A stretch of DNA of 64,000 bases from Candidatus Alistipes avicola (lineage in GTDB: Bacteria > Bacteroidota > Bacteroidia > Bacteroidales > Rikenellaceae), in NCBI GenBank assembly GCA_019118565.1, contig DWYR01000013.1, positions 99,650 to 163,649 of the forward strand, written 5' to 3'. This document shows, piece by piece, positions 9,090-19,168 of this stretch (the first letter of the stretch is position 1; every line of letters begins with the position of its first letter). The translations under genes were made by a program, and so were the position numbers. Below the pieces are notes generated by a model. The model did not search any database and was not told the origin of the DNA. It was given only the letters and a program-made list of their open reading frames with translations.

Positions 9090-10665
9090 AATACACCGCA
9101 CGATTCGTCTGGCCGTCATTCTCGGTATCGCCGGAGTAATGACTTTCTCCAGATGTACCAAGGTAGACGATCTGTTAGGAAGCGGTCTTGAGCCGAGCGA
9201 TCAGCAAATGAAAATTTCGACCAAGATCTTCACCCTCTCGGATCAACCCGATCGTCCCTTCTTCGAGACCCGTCTATACCATACCGACTCCATCAAATCC
9301 TCGAATCTGGGGACAGGCTACTTCGGTGTCATGAACGACGAAACATTCGGAAGCCGAAAGGTCGGCCTGTTGTCCCAATACATAGCAGCAGCTCTCTCCA
9401 ATACGGAAGGGTTCGGCTATCGTCCTATCTTCGACTCGATTCAGCTCAAGATTCTGGTTTCGGAATATGGGGGCGATACGCTGCAACCGATCAAATACAA
9501 CATTTACGAAATCGTTTCTAACGACTACCTGAACCCCTCTCTCCCGGCACCGGCCGGAGCGGGAGACGTTGCCGATACGTTGTTCTATTCTTGCTTCGAT
9601 CCTATGCCGTACGTAAATCCCGAGCCGGTCTTCACATTCACGTTCCCGAACGGGCACGACACGGGGCCCCATACGGAATATATTACCCTGCAACCGACCG
9701 AGCAAGGAATGAATCTTATCAAACGTCTCATGCTGCTCGAAGGAGAATACAAAGACGATATGACCATCTACGAGCAACTCGACTTGTGGACCAACTACTT
9801 CAAGGGAATTTATATCGCTCCGGCCGAAGAGATAACCGGCAGAGGAAACATGTTCGCCACCTCGCTCTCAGGATCGGGACTCTACCTGTATGCCCGCAAC
9901 CGCAACCGAACCGATCCGACGCTTATCCAGGATACTGTTACGGCAAGCTATGCCTTCTATATAAGCTCGAGCTCCTATCCCACGGCATCGATCAATACAA
10001 TCCGGCATGATTATACCGGATCTCAAATTACAATCGCAGATGCGGATGAAAAGACACAGAATCGACCGTTGAATCCGAATGTCTATGTCGAGGGAATGGA
10101 TGGTGTAATCACGGAACTGACTTTCACGGATGCGCTCTTCGAACAGATGCGCAAGCTCTATGACGGAGTAACGGACGAATCGGGGAAACCCTACACCTCA
10201 ATCGCCATCAACCGTGCACAGCTGATGATCTTCCTCGACCACAGCAATTACGACTGGGATAAAATCGACGTGGGTGCAATCACTCCTTTGCTGGACAGTT
10301 CCTTCGCACGTTTAGGCCTCTACACCGACTACAAGAAACTGATCGGCATCTCGGATTATTCCTACGCTTACGAAAGACTCTACTCAAGTAGTGGATTCAA
10401 GTTGCCTTACGGAGGCTATTTGAACCGAAGTCTGGGATGCTACGTAATGGATATAACCAGCTATCTGCAATCCATCTGGAACGGTTATCTCAAATCACAA
10501 GGAGAGGATGTCGTACAGAACGAGGAGTCGGAGTCTCGAACCATCTACATCGGCCCCGAAGCCTACGGACTCTATTCGATGCCCTATACCACAGCCCAGG
10601 GTATGGAGGACGGAGGAAACAACGCTCCGATCATGTTGAATCTGGTTTACACCATGATAAAATAA
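9073..10665 (+). CDS. DUF4270 domain-containing exported protein
   Basis: 530 residues with an N-terminal export signal (IRLAVILGIAGVMTFSRC) ending at a cysteine that could be lipidated, though the residue pattern before it (TFSRC) is a weak lipobox. The rest is a mostly beta, extracytoplasmic protein with repeated aromatic and Asp/Asn-rich segments, as expected for DUF4270, a Bacteroidota family of unknown function. The frame begins ATG ATG inside the end of the preceding gene, so the two are probably coupled in translation. A stem-loop follows at 10686-10713. Confidence 0.75.
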   Translation: MMQSNKIHRTIRLAVILGIAGVMTFSRCTKVDDLLGSGLEPSDQQMKISTKIFTLSDQPDRPFFETRLYHTDSIKSSNLGTGYFGVMNDETFGSRKVGLLSQYIAAALSNTEGFGYRPIFDSIQLKILVSEYGGDTLQPIKYNIYEIVSNDYLNPSLPAPAGAGDVADTLFYSCFDPMPYVNPEPVFTFTFPNGHDTGPHTEYITLQPTEQGMNLIKRLMLLEGEYKDDMTIYEQLDLWTNYFKGIYIAPAEEITGRGNMFATSLSGSGLYLYARNRNRTDPTLIQDTVTASYAFYISSSSYPTASINTIRHDYTGSQITIADADEKTQNRPLNPNVYVEGMDGVITELTFTDALFEQMRKLYDGVTDESGKPYTSIAINRAQLMIFLDHSNYDWDKIDVGAITPLLDSSFARLGLYTDYKKLIGISDYSYAYERLYSSSGFKLPYGGYLNRSLGCYVMDITSYLQSIWNGYLKSQGEDVVQNEESESRTIYIGPEAYGLYSMPYTTAQGMEDGGNNAPIMLNLVYTMIK

Positions 10666-10685
10666 AAAAACAGACAGCAAAACCC

Positions 10686-10713
10686 GATAACCTAAGCTCC
10701 GTCTTAGGTTATC
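10686..10713 (+). terminator. Stem-loop between DUF4270 and topA
   Basis: A perfect 11-bp inverted repeat, GATAACCTAAG and CTTAGGTTATC, encloses the 6-base loop CTCCGT. Only a weak T-rich stretch follows, so it may be a terminator or an mRNA-stabilising hairpin. It separates the DUF4270 gene from topA. Confidence 0.6.
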
Positions 10714-10742
10714 TTGTGTTAGAGAAAAGAGAATAACTGTAT

Positions 10743-13061
10743 ATGCAGGAGAATCTAATTATCGTCGAGTCCCCGGCCAAAGCCAAAACCATCGAGAAAT
10801 TTCTCGGAAAAGACTTCATGGTCAAATCGAGTTTCGGTCACATCCGGGATCTCGCGAAAAAAGATCTCGGCGTAAATCTGGAGAAGAATTACGCTCCGAT
10901 CTATGAAATTCCTTCGGATAAACGCAAGGTCGTTGACGAACTGGCCAAGCAAGCCAAAGACAAAACCGTCTGGCTCGCATCCGATGAAGACCGCGAGGGA
11001 GAGGCTATTGCCTGGCATCTGGCAGAGGTGCTTGGTCTGCCGATCGATACAACCAAACGAATCGTTTTCCACGAAATCACCAAACCGGCCATCCTGGCGG
11101 CCATCGAATCGCCCCGCACCATCGACATGAACCTGGTCAATGCCCAGCAGGCCCGTCGCGTGCTGGACCGACTGGTGGGATTCGAACTTTCGCCCCTGCT
11201 CTGGAAAAAAGTACGCCCCCAACTCTCGGCCGGCCGTGTACAGAGCGTAGCCGTCCGACTTCTGGTCGAGCGTGAACGTGAGATCATCGCCTTCAAATCG
11301 GCTCCCTATTTCCGCGTCGTAGCACAGTTCTACCCCGCAACGGATCCCGACAAGACTCTCTTCAAGGCCGAACTGTCGACCCGTTTCAATACGAAGGAGG
11401 AGGCCGAGGCGTTCCTGCGCTCTTCGATCGAAGCGCAGTTCAAGGTTGTCAAGGCCGAAGAGAAACCCGCCCAGCGTTTCCCTGCCCCGCCTTTTACCAC
11501 ATCGACCCTCCAACAGGAGGCCAGCCGCAAATACGGCATGTCCGTTTCGCAAACCATGTCGGTGGCACAACACCTCTACGAGCAGGGATTGATCACCTAT
11601 ATGCGTACCGACTCGGTCAACCTTTCGAAACAGGCAATCGGCCAGTGCAAAACCGAGATCGAGAAACTCTTTGGCGAGAAATACTCCTCACCGAGAAACT
11701 ATAAGACCAAAACCCGCGGAGCCCAGGAGGCACACGAGGCGATCCGTCCGTCGTATATCGACCGCCAGAGCATCGAGGGAACTCCGGCCGAGAAGAAACT
11801 CTATGACCTGATCTGGAAACGGACCGTCGCCTCGCAGATGGTTCCGGCCGAACTGGACCGCACCTCGATCGTCATCGAAATCTCGAACTCACAGGCCCAA
11901 TTCGTCGCGACGGGCGAAGTGATCCGCTTCGACGGATTCATGAAACTCTATTCGGAATCGACGGATGACGAACCGGGTGACGAAAATACGAGTATCCTGC
12001 CCAAAATGGCCAAAGGTGATCGATTGACATCCGCCGCAATCACGGCCACGGAGCGTTTCACAACCCCACCACCACGCTATAACGAGGCCTCGCTGGTCAA
12101 ACGGCTCGAAGAACTGGGTATCGGGCGTCCTTCGACCTATGCTCCGACGATCACCACCATTATCAACCGCGGATACGTGGTCAAGGAGAGCAAAGAGGGA
12201 CAAAAACGCGAATATGTGCAACTGACCCTTCATGGAGATAAAATTTCCGAAAAACGCCTCAGCGAGACCTACGGAAAAGAGAAAAACCGTCTACAGCCGA
12301 CCGATATCGGCATGGTGGTGAACGACTACCTCGAGTCGCAGTTCGAGTCGATCATGGATTACAACTTCACGGCCAACGTCGAAAAAGAGTTCGACCGCAT
12401 TGCCGAAGGCAAGATTACCTGGAACAAGATGATCGACGACTTCTATGAGCCGTTCCACAAACTGGTCGAGCAGGCTACGACAACACAAACCACCAAAAAC
12501 AACCAGATCCGTATTCTGGGAACGGACCCGGAAACAGGTCATACGGTCAAAGCCCGCATCGGACGTTACGGTCCGATGGTCGAGATCGAAGGTGCCAACG
12601 GAGAGAAAAGCCGTTTCGCCTCTCTGAAAAAGGGACAGTTGATCGAATCGATCACCCTGGAAGAGGCCTTGGCACTCTTTGCCCTGCCCCGCAACCTCGG
12701 AAAACTCGACGGAGAGGATCTGGTGGTTGGCATCGGCAAGTTCGGTCCCTATGTACGTCACGGCAAATCGTTCGCTTCGCTTGCGAAGACGGATGACCCC
12801 TATACGATCGGGTACGATCGTGCCGTCGAGTTGGTTCTCGAGCAGCAGGCCCGGGCTACGGCGGCACACACGCCGATCAAAACCTTCGAGCAGGAGCCTG
12901 ATCTTCAGGTAAAAAATGGCCGTTACGGCCCCTACATCGCCTACAAGGGGAAGAACTACCGCATCCCGAAAGACAGTGCTCCGGAAACCTTGACTCTCGA
13001 CGAGTGCATGAAAATCATTCAAACAACCAAAAAAAATAAACCAAACACCAAATCACGATGA
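10743..13061 (+). CDS. topA: DNA topoisomerase I
   Basis: The 772-residue type IA topoisomerase relaxes negative supercoils. An N-terminal TOPRIM domain (LIIVESPAKAKTIEKFLG; ASDEDREGEAIAWHL with the metal-binding acidic cluster) is followed by the cleavage domain. The active tyrosine is Tyr286 in LITYMRTDSV. The C-terminus has no CXXC zinc fingers. It has three GRYGP/GKFGP repeats (about residues 605, 666 and 720), the repeat-type tail common in Bacteroidota. Its stop overlaps the next ATG in an ATGA arrangement. Confidence 0.96.
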   Translation: MQENLIIVESPAKAKTIEKFLGKDFMVKSSFGHIRDLAKKDLGVNLEKNYAPIYEIPSDKRKVVDELAKQAKDKTVWLASDEDREGEAIAWHLAEVLGLPIDTTKRIVFHEITKPAILAAIESPRTIDMNLVNAQQARRVLDRLVGFELSPLLWKKVRPQLSAGRVQSVAVRLLVEREREIIAFKSAPYFRVVAQFYPATDPDKTLFKAELSTRFNTKEEAEAFLRSSIEAQFKVVKAEEKPAQRFPAPPFTTSTLQQEASRKYGMSVSQTMSVAQHLYEQGLITYMRTDSVNLSKQAIGQCKTEIEKLFGEKYSSPRNYKTKTRGAQEAHEAIRPSYIDRQSIEGTPAEKKLYDLIWKRTVASQMVPAELDRTSIVIEISNSQAQFVATGEVIRFDGFMKLYSESTDDEPGDENTSILPKMAKGDRLTSAAITATERFTTPPPRYNEASLVKRLEELGIGRPSTYAPTITTIINRGYVVKESKEGQKREYVQLTLHGDKISEKRLSETYGKEKNRLQPTDIGMVVNDYLESQFESIMDYNFTANVEKEFDRIAEGKITWNKMIDDFYEPFHKLVEQATTTQTTKNNQIRILGTDPETGHTVKARIGRYGPMVEIEGANGEKSRFASLKKGQLIESITLEEALALFALPRNLGKLDGEDLVVGIGKFGPYVRHGKSFASLAKTDDPYTIGYDRAVELVLEQQARATAAHTPIKTFEQEPDLQVKNGRYGPYIAYKGKNYRIPKDSAPETLTLDECMKIIQTTKKNKPNTKSR

Positions 13062-14248
13062 AAAAACTGTTGTTACTCGCAGGACTCGCGCTTTTGATGG
13101 CAGGTAGCGTTGAGGCGAAAAAACCCGAAAAACAGGAAGGGTACCAATTCACCGACACCAAAACGATTCCGACCACCTCGGTCAAGGATCAGTACAGCAG
13201 CGGCACCTGCTGGAGCTACTCGGCCCTCTCGTTCATCGAGAACGAAGTGCTGCGCGCCGGAGGCCCGGAACTGGATCTCTCGGAAATGTGGATCGTTCGT
13301 AACATGTATTTCGACAAGGGCGTTAAATACGTCCGTATGCACGGACATCTGAACTTCGGTGAGGGCGGAGCTCCGCATGATGTAACCGAAGCGATCAAAA
13401 AATTCGGCATCGTTCCCGAAGAGGTATATCCCGGTCTGAACTACGGTACAGAGAAACCGGTATTCGGAGAGCTGAGCGCCGTTCTGAAAGCCTATCTGGA
13501 TGCCGTTATCGAAGCCCGCAACGGCAAGCTGACGACAGCATGGCAGGATGGATTCAACGCCCTGCTGGACACCTACTTCGGGCCCCGTCCGGAGACATTC
13601 ATGTACGAAGGCAAAGAGTATACCCCGGAATCGTTCGCCGCATCGCTGCCGATCGACATGGAGGACTATGTACATATCTCTTCATTCACGCACCATCCTT
13701 TCTATGAGAAGTTTATCATCGAGGTTCCCGACAACTGGATGTGGGGACAGGTCTACAACGTACCTCTCGAGGATCTGATGGCCATCGTCGACAACGCCAT
13801 GGAGAACGGCTATTCGATCGAGTGGGCTACCGACGTAAGCGAAAAGGGATTCAGCCGCTCGAAAGCGATTGCCATCGTTCCCGAGACCGAATTGGAGAGC
13901 ATGACCGGTACCGAAGCCGAGAAGTGGGGCAAACTGACCGCAGCCGAGCGTGAGGCGGCTCTGTATGAGTTCAACGGGCCGATCAAGGAGAAAACCATTA
14001 CCCAGGAGATGCGTCAGGAGGCTTTCGACAACTACGAAACGACCGATGACCACGGCATGGTAATCGTCGGAACGGCAGTCGATCAGGCCGGCAACCCGTT
14101 CTTCAAGGTTAAAAACTCATGGAACGTTCGTCCCCCGTATGACGGTTTCTACTACTTCTCACGCCCGTTCTTCGAGTACAAAACTCTCTCGATTACAATC
14201 AACAAGAACGCGATTCCGGAGGAGATCCGCACCAAACTGGGACTGTAG
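13058..14248 (+). CDS. Exported C1B-type cysteine peptidase (bleomycin hydrolase/PepC-like)
   Basis: 396 residues beginning with a signal peptide (about residues 1-20). The papain-fold triad is visible: Cys51 in SSGTCWSYS, His332 in TDDHGMVIVG and Asn353 in KVKNSWN. That is the pattern of the C1B family (PepC, bleomycin hydrolase). Cytosolic PepC has no signal peptide, so this is a periplasmic or exported peptide-trimming member. It is coupled to topA by a 4-base overlap, and a strong terminator follows. Confidence 0.9.
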   Translation: MKKLLLLAGLALLMAGSVEAKKPEKQEGYQFTDTKTIPTTSVKDQYSSGTCWSYSALSFIENEVLRAGGPELDLSEMWIVRNMYFDKGVKYVRMHGHLNFGEGGAPHDVTEAIKKFGIVPEEVYPGLNYGTEKPVFGELSAVLKAYLDAVIEARNGKLTTAWQDGFNALLDTYFGPRPETFMYEGKEYTPESFAASLPIDMEDYVHISSFTHHPFYEKFIIEVPDNWMWGQVYNVPLEDLMAIVDNAMENGYSIEWATDVSEKGFSRSKAIAIVPETELESMTGTEAEKWGKLTAAEREAALYEFNGPIKEKTITQEMRQEAFDNYETTDDHGMVIVGTAVDQAGNPFFKVKNSWNVRPPYDGFYYFSRPFFEYKTLSITINKNAIPEEIRTKLGL

Positions 14249-14268
14249 TACTTCGATTCTTAGGAGCA

Positions 14269-14309
14269 ACAACAAAGAAGGCTGTGATGTTCACAGCCTT
14301 CTTTGTTGT
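14269..14309. terminator. Strong bidirectional terminator between the peptidase and MATE genes
   Basis: A perfect inverted repeat of 19 bp with a 3-base loop. The core arm CAACAAAGAAGGCTGTGA at 14270-14287 pairs with 14291-14308, and A14269 pairs with T14309. The genes on both sides converge here, so it can serve either strand. Confidence 0.85.
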
Positions 14310-14413
14310 ATATGCGGAGAAAAGAAAAAAGCGACACGACAAAATCCACCTCTCTTTCGACTCTTACTCCGATCCGATCCCTACCAGGAATAGAACAAAG
14401 AAAAGGGACTGGA

Positions 14414-15799
14414 TCAGATGCTCTTCTCCGTATCGGGATGGTACTTCAACTTACGTACCTGGAAGAAAAGCAATACGGCAGCCAGCAACGCGGCAATCGT
14501 ATCGGCAATTGGCATGGAGATCCACACGCCGAATGTACCCAAACGGGGAGGCAGCAAAATAAGCAGCGGCACGAGAAACAACATCTGACGTGTCAGCGAA
14601 AGGAAGATAGCCTTACGCGGTTTACCGATATACTGGAAGAAGTTGGAGGTAACGATCTGGAATCCGACAATGGGGAATACCAACAAGACAAGGCGCATTC
14701 CTTCAGCCGCAACCTCGATCATCGTCTCTGCTGCCGCTCCATCCTTCGCACTGACGAAAAGCATGGCGACTTCATGCGGCAAAAACTGACCGATCAAAAA
14801 TCCGGTCGTCGTTACGCAAACCGCACAGATAATCGTCAATTTCAACGTTCTCAATACGCGAGAATATTGTTTTGCTCCGTAATTATATCCCACGATGGGT
14901 TGCATTCCCTGGTTCAATCCGGCCACGATCATCACAAAAAGAAGTGCGACTCGGTTCACGATGCCGTAAGCCCCAATCGACACGTCTCCGCCATGATCCC
15001 GCAACGCTTTATTTACGAATATTACGACGACCGAAGCACAAGCATTGAGCAAGAATGGTGCCATACCTATCGAGAGGATACGTCCGACGATTCGGGCTCG
15101 AAGTCGGAAAATACGTCGTTTGAAGTGTAAAAAACTTCCCGATGAGGAAAAGTGTGTCAAAGAGATCATCAAGGCAGCAAACTGGGCAATGACCGTTGCC
15201 GTTGCGGAGCCCCTGATACCCCATCCGAATTTAAAAATAAACAAAGGATTCAAAATCGTATTCAGGACGACTGCCGTCAGAATGACCATCATCGCCTTCT
15301 GCGGATAACCTGATGCACGAAGCACCTCGTTCAGCCCCAAATACATATGCGTAATGATCGTGCCGCTCAGAATAATCTGCATGAACTCCCTCGCATAGCC
15401 GATCGTATTCTCACTGGCCCCGAAAAAAAAGAGAATCGGATCCAAAAATACCAAACTGAGAATCGTGAAAAGAGTTCCGATAATCAAATTCAAAAGTACG
15501 ACATTGCCCAATACCTCCTCTGCCCGCCGCTTGTTGCCTTGCCCCAGTCGAATAGAGATCAAAGCCGAAGCTCCGATACCGATCATCGAACCGAATGCCG
15601 ATGCTACGTTCATCAACGGCAACGTCAATGCAAGGCTCGAGATGGCCAATGGATTGACTCCATGTCCGATAAAGATACTGTCGATAATGTTGTAGAGCGA
15701 TGACGAAGTCATTGCAATGATCGACGGTATGGAGTAACGGACAAGCAGTGACGAGATCCGATCGGTTCCCAGAGAAAGGGGTGTTGCTGCTGGTTTCAT
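14414..15799 (-). CDS. MATE family multidrug/toxin efflux transporter
   Basis: 461 residues and about 12 hydrophobic helices in two related halves, typical of the NorM/DinF-like MATE family that exports organic cations or metabolites using ion gradients. Family-like segments are SIPSIIAMTSSSLYNIIDSIF near residue 20 and GLNQGMQPIVGYNYGAK near 265. I start at the ATG giving MKPAATPLSLGTDRI; a longer frame would cross the promoter-like box at 15805-15812. The substrate is not predictable. It is a single gene bounded by terminators and its own promoter. Confidence 0.9.
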   Translation of the reverse strand: MKPAATPLSLGTDRISSLLVRYSIPSIIAMTSSSLYNIIDSIFIGHGVNPLAISSLALTLPLMNVASAFGSMIGIGASALISIRLGQGNKRRAEEVLGNVVLLNLIIGTLFTILSLVFLDPILFFFGASENTIGYAREFMQIILSGTIITHMYLGLNEVLRASGYPQKAMMVILTAVVLNTILNPLFIFKFGWGIRGSATATVIAQFAALMISLTHFSSSGSFLHFKRRIFRLRARIVGRILSIGMAPFLLNACASVVVIFVNKALRDHGGDVSIGAYGIVNRVALLFVMIVAGLNQGMQPIVGYNYGAKQYSRVLRTLKLTIICAVCVTTTGFLIGQFLPHEVAMLFVSAKDGAAAETMIEVAAEGMRLVLLVFPIVGFQIVTSNFFQYIGKPRKAIFLSLTRQMLFLVPLLILLPPRLGTFGVWISMPIADTIAALLAAVLLFFQVRKLKYHPDTEKSI

Positions 15800-15804
15800 G
15801 AGTG

Positions 15805-15812
15805 CAAAAATA
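15805..15812 (-). promoter_or_regulatory. Possible promoter -7 box for the MATE gene
   Basis: TATTTTTG on the minus strand matches TAnnTTTG and ends only 5 bases before the MATE ATG. If it is used, the transcript would be nearly leaderless. No TTTG -33 box is seen at 19-20 bases, so confidence is limited. Confidence 0.35.
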
Positions 15813-15953
15813 CGAATAACATCCTGAAATCGCACGACAAAGACAAGCGTTATTCCAGGACAAGTCCGATTTAGAACAACAAAGGATCGATTCACGACGG
15901 AGATCTGCGTCCAAACAATCGACCTTACACGACAAAAGAGGGCAACCGCGCGC

Positions 15954-16517
15954 TTAGAAAATAGCAGCAATACAAATATTCCGCTCGATACGGACATCGA
16001 TTACGACAGGAGCCTCGTCTGCAATACGTCCGGTCATTCTCCCTCTCTGCATATCCAAAGACTCGATCCGCAGATCCCGTATCCAATCGAGTTGTTGTCG
16101 TCCCGAATACTTATAAAGAGCCTCTTTCCCACACCAAAGCGCAGGCAGCAAATATTCACCCCCATCGAGCGATAATTCGCGTCGCGAAGCGAAACGGGAG
16201 GCAATTCGGTCAAAATTACGGGAAAGAGATTCTATATCGACGGCACAAGGTCGATCGGAAAGCGCGACAGCAACATATCCCGGACAATGCGAGACCCCCA
16301 AATGAACCGGGAAATTACATACAACGGGGGCTCCGACCGAATTGTAACGGATTTCGGCCCCCGGCAAATGGCGGTAAACCACCGCACGCCACATCAGGAA
16401 CTCCTCCTTCCGCTGCTGCTTACGAAATCCGGCTACAGCTGCAAGATCCTCTTCCAAAACCAATCCGCACAGTTGCTCGAACGGAAGAATTGCCTCGATA
16501 TAGAGTTTATCACTCAT
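15954..16517 (-). CDS. 4'-phosphopantetheinyl transferase superfamily protein
   Basis: 187 residues. The enzyme moves the phosphopantetheine arm of CoA to a carrier protein serine. Metal-binding residues are seen in AVDIES (Asp94, Glu96) and in WCGKEALYK (Trp128, Lys131, Glu132). An SHCPGYVAVAL block near residue 76 is also typical. The size and split into two similar halves fit the Sfp-like group, rather than the small AcpS. Its start overlaps the end of gldE by 8 bases. No carrier-protein gene is in the window. Confidence 0.88.
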   Translation of the reverse strand: MSDKLYIEAILPFEQLCGLVLEEDLAAVAGFRKQQRKEEFLMWRAVVYRHLPGAEIRYNSVGAPVVCNFPVHLGVSHCPGYVAVALSDRPCAVDIESLSRNFDRIASRFASRRELSLDGGEYLLPALWCGKEALYKYSGRQQLDWIRDLRIESLDMQRGRMTGRIADEAPVVIDVRIERNICIAAIF

Positions 16518-17796
16518 GCAGAATCACCTTGATCTTGTCGATCCGACGACCATCGATGTTCTCCACGACAAAACGGATGTTATGCGCCATCACCGAATCC
16601 CCCTTGCGCGGGAAATCGCGTTTGAGCTCAAGCACCAACCCGGCCAGCGTTTCGGCCCTCCCCTTCACATCGGAGAAGGTATCTTCGGCCAGTTCCAGCA
16701 CCCGCTCGAAATCACCGAGATGAGTCTTGCCGTCAAATAGATAGGTATGAGCGTCGAGGCGTGTATAAAAAGACTCCTCCACGTCACTCTCGTCCGATAT
16801 TTCACCCACTACCTCCTCGATAATATCCTCAAGCGAGACCAACCCGAGTGTCGAACCGTATTCGTCCACCACGATGGCCATATGAATTTTATTGGATTGG
16901 AAATCGGCCAGCAGGTCATTGATCTTCTTATGTTCAGGAACGAAATACGGTTTTCGGATCAACTGCCGCCAGTCGAAACTATCATCCTGATTGATATACG
17001 GGAGCAAATCCTTGACATACAATGTACCCCGAATATTATCCAAATCCCCCTCATAAACCGGAATCCGCGAGAAACCCGACCCGATGATCGTCCGTTTGAC
17101 TTGAGAATAGGTATCCGTGAGAGCGATCGCCGTAATATCGATCCGAGGTTTCATAATCTCCTCCACCTCCGTATTGACGAAGTTTACGATTCCCGACAGC
17201 ATTCCCTGCTCCTCTTTCGACGAAGTATGGGTCATATCGACGGCATCTGCCAAATCATCGATCGAAATCTCCTGATGATGCGGGGTACGTTTGCTGATCT
17301 TGTTTCCGGCCCGCAACAGGAGACAAGAGAAAGGATAGAGCAACGTCCTCATCACCAACATGGGACGAGCCGCGAATCCGGCAAATTTAATTGGGGAAGT
17401 CTGAGCCGTCACTTTCGGGAGAATCTCACCAAAAAGCAGCAAAAGGAAAGTGACGAGGACACTCTTGAACAGGAACTCGAACCGTATAAAAGTAAACAAC
17501 GAATCGATAATTCCGGCCGATAGAATGACAATGCAGATATTGACCAGGTTATTGGCCAACAGAATCGTCGCCAACAGCAAATCGGGCTTCCCCAGCAGGT
17601 TCAGAATGGCTCGTCCTGCCGGAGATTTGTGTCGTTGAAGTTTCCGAACATCCTTATGGGTCAAGGAGAAAAAGGCCATTTCCGCCCCCGAAACCAGAGC
17701 GGAAACCATCAGCAAAAGCAAGGTAATACCACACAACACTCCCGTATGGAGTGTCATGCCGTTAAAAATGATCGATGATGATGCAGGCTCTTCCAA
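16510..17796 (-). CDS. gldE: GldE-like CNNM/CBS/CorC family membrane protein
   Basis: 428 residues: an N-terminal transmembrane DUF21 region (about 15-150, including SALVSGAEMAFFSL), a CBS-domain pair (about 200-320) and a C-terminal CorC/HlyC domain (about 340-425). The family is linked to Mg/Co efflux. The Bacteroidota branch is called GldE after gliding motility in Flavobacteria, although non-gliding gut species also have it. The only in-frame start that keeps the family N-terminus is a TTG at 17796; the first ATG is 13 codons later. It follows ftsZ by 18 bases. Confidence 0.82.
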   Translation of the reverse strand: MEEPASSSIIFNGMTLHTGVLCGITLLLLMVSALVSGAEMAFFSLTHKDVRKLQRHKSPAGRAILNLLGKPDLLLATILLANNLVNICIVILSAGIIDSLFTFIRFEFLFKSVLVTFLLLLFGEILPKVTAQTSPIKFAGFAARPMLVMRTLLYPFSCLLLRAGNKISKRTPHHQEISIDDLADAVDMTHTSSKEEQGMLSGIVNFVNTEVEEIMKPRIDITAIALTDTYSQVKRTIIGSGFSRIPVYEGDLDNIRGTLYVKDLLPYINQDDSFDWRQLIRKPYFVPEHKKINDLLADFQSNKIHMAIVVDEYGSTLGLVSLEDIIEEVVGEISDESDVEESFYTRLDAHTYLFDGKTHLGDFERVLELAEDTFSDVKGRAETLAGLVLELKRDFPRKGDSVMAHNIRFVVENIDGRRIDKIKVILHE

Positions 17797-17814
17797 ATCC
17801 GAATTCGTTTAGGG

Positions 17815-19146
17815 TTAATCGAAAAGCGACTCGGACTGGCCGCCTTTCTTCTGTACGCTCTCGGTCTCCTCCTTAAGGACCTCTTTGCGTCCGGAAGGCA
17901 TATCCACGATAAACTGGGCGTTTCGCGACTGATAGGCCGGTTTGCTGAGCAGCTCCTGAATATTGTTGTAGCGAGTCGACTTTTGTCCCAAAATAACCTG
18001 TTCGACAGGGCGTTGCTGTACAGGTTTCGCCGCCGATTTCCCGACGGGTTCCAACACAGGCTTCTCGATCGGAGCTGACGAGTTCTCCTGCACGGGCTTG
18101 ATCACCCGAGCCGGCGGGATGATCGTCTTCATCACCTGCTTGTTCTGCTCCCCGTCGAATCCGGTGGCCACGACCACCAGCTCGATCGCGTTACCCAATT
18201 GGGGCTTTTCACTCGTACCCCAAATGATATTGGCATTATGGATATTACCGTTTTCATCCTCCACGCTGGCATGCGACTGGATATATTCCAGAATACGCAC
18301 CACTTCCTCGTACATCAACTCCTCGGCATTGGCCACGGAGATATTCAACAGAATATTGCGCGCTCCGGAAATAAGGTTATGATCCAGCAACGGCGAACGC
18401 AGCGATGCCTCGGCCACCGCTTCAGCTCGATTGTCGCCTTCGGCCGTTGCCACACTCATATGCGCCCGACCGCTATCGCGCATCACCTTCGATACATCGG
18501 CGAAATCGACATTAACCAGGTCGCTCTCGACCGTAATGATCTCGGCGATACCCTTCGCCGCCGATGCCAGAATATCATCAGCCTTACCAAAAGCCTGTTT
18601 GAGAGCCAGACGCCCGTAAATCTCCAAAATATTTTCGTTGTTGATAATCAACAGCGAATCAACATTCTGCCGCAACTCCTCGATTCCCCGGAAAGCCTGT
18701 TCATAACGAATCTTACCTTCGACAGCCAACGGCGAAGTAACGATCGCTACCGTAAGAAGTCCCATCTCCTTGGCCAGTTTGGCGATAACCGGCGAGGCAC
18801 CCGTACCCGTACCGCCCCCCATACCGGCCGTCACGAAAACCATCTTGGTTCCCGAAGCCTCGAAACGTTCACGAACCAGATCGAGCGATTCGAGCGCTGC
18901 TTTCCGTCCATTCTCAGGGTCGTTACCCGCGCCCAAACCCTCGTGCCCCAGCCGAATCTTAGTCTCCACCGGGCTCTTGTCGAGAGCCTGCTGGTCCGTA
19001 TTGCAAACCATAAACTCCACCCCCTTGATTCCAAGGTTCCACATATGATTCACGGCATTGCCGCCGGCTCCGCCGACGCCTACCACCATGATGATGGAGG
19101 AGTTGCTGCGCGAGGCTGTCAACTGGGTCATAACATCGTCACTCAT
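17815..19146 (-). CDS. ftsZ: Cell division protein FtsZ
   Basis: The 443-residue tubulin-like GTPase forms the Z-ring. The N-terminal [13 protein letters not shown], the signature [12 protein letters not shown] (residues 108-119) and the synergy-loop region with [11 protein letters not shown] are clear. A variable linker begins near residue 335 and is Pro/Gln/Val-rich. The C-terminal peptide region ([15 protein letters not shown]) is followed by a charged tail ending SLFD. It lies 22 bases after ftsA. Confidence 0.97.
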   Translation of the reverse strand: MSDDVMTQLTASRSNSSIIMVVGVGGAGGNAVNHMWNLGIKGVEFMVCNTDQQALDKSPVETKIRLGHEGLGAGNDPENGRKAALESLDLVRERFEASGTKMVFVTAGMGGGTGTGASPVIAKLAKEMGLLTVAIVTSPLAVEGKIRYEQAFRGIEELRQNVDSLLIINNENILEIYGRLALKQAFGKADDILASAAKGIAEIITVESDLVNVDFADVSKVMRDSGRAHMSVATAEGDNRAEAVAEASLRSPLLDHNLISGARNILLNISVANAEELMYEEVVRILEYIQSHASVEDENGNIHNANIIWGTSEKPQLGNAIELVVVATGFDGEQNKQVMKTIIPPARVIKPVQENSSAPIEKPVLEPVGKSAAKPVQQRPVEQVILGQKSTRYNNIQELLSKPAYQSRNAQFIVDMPSGRKEVLKEETESVQKKGGQSESLFD

Positions 19147-19168
19147 ATCGTTGTTTCTCCTTTACTTT

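Noticed and set aside
14269..14309. Long inverted repeat considered as a transposon end or repeat element
   Set aside because: The repeat is single, lies between convergent genes and has the form of a terminator. Similar hairpins with different sequences end other transcripts in the window.
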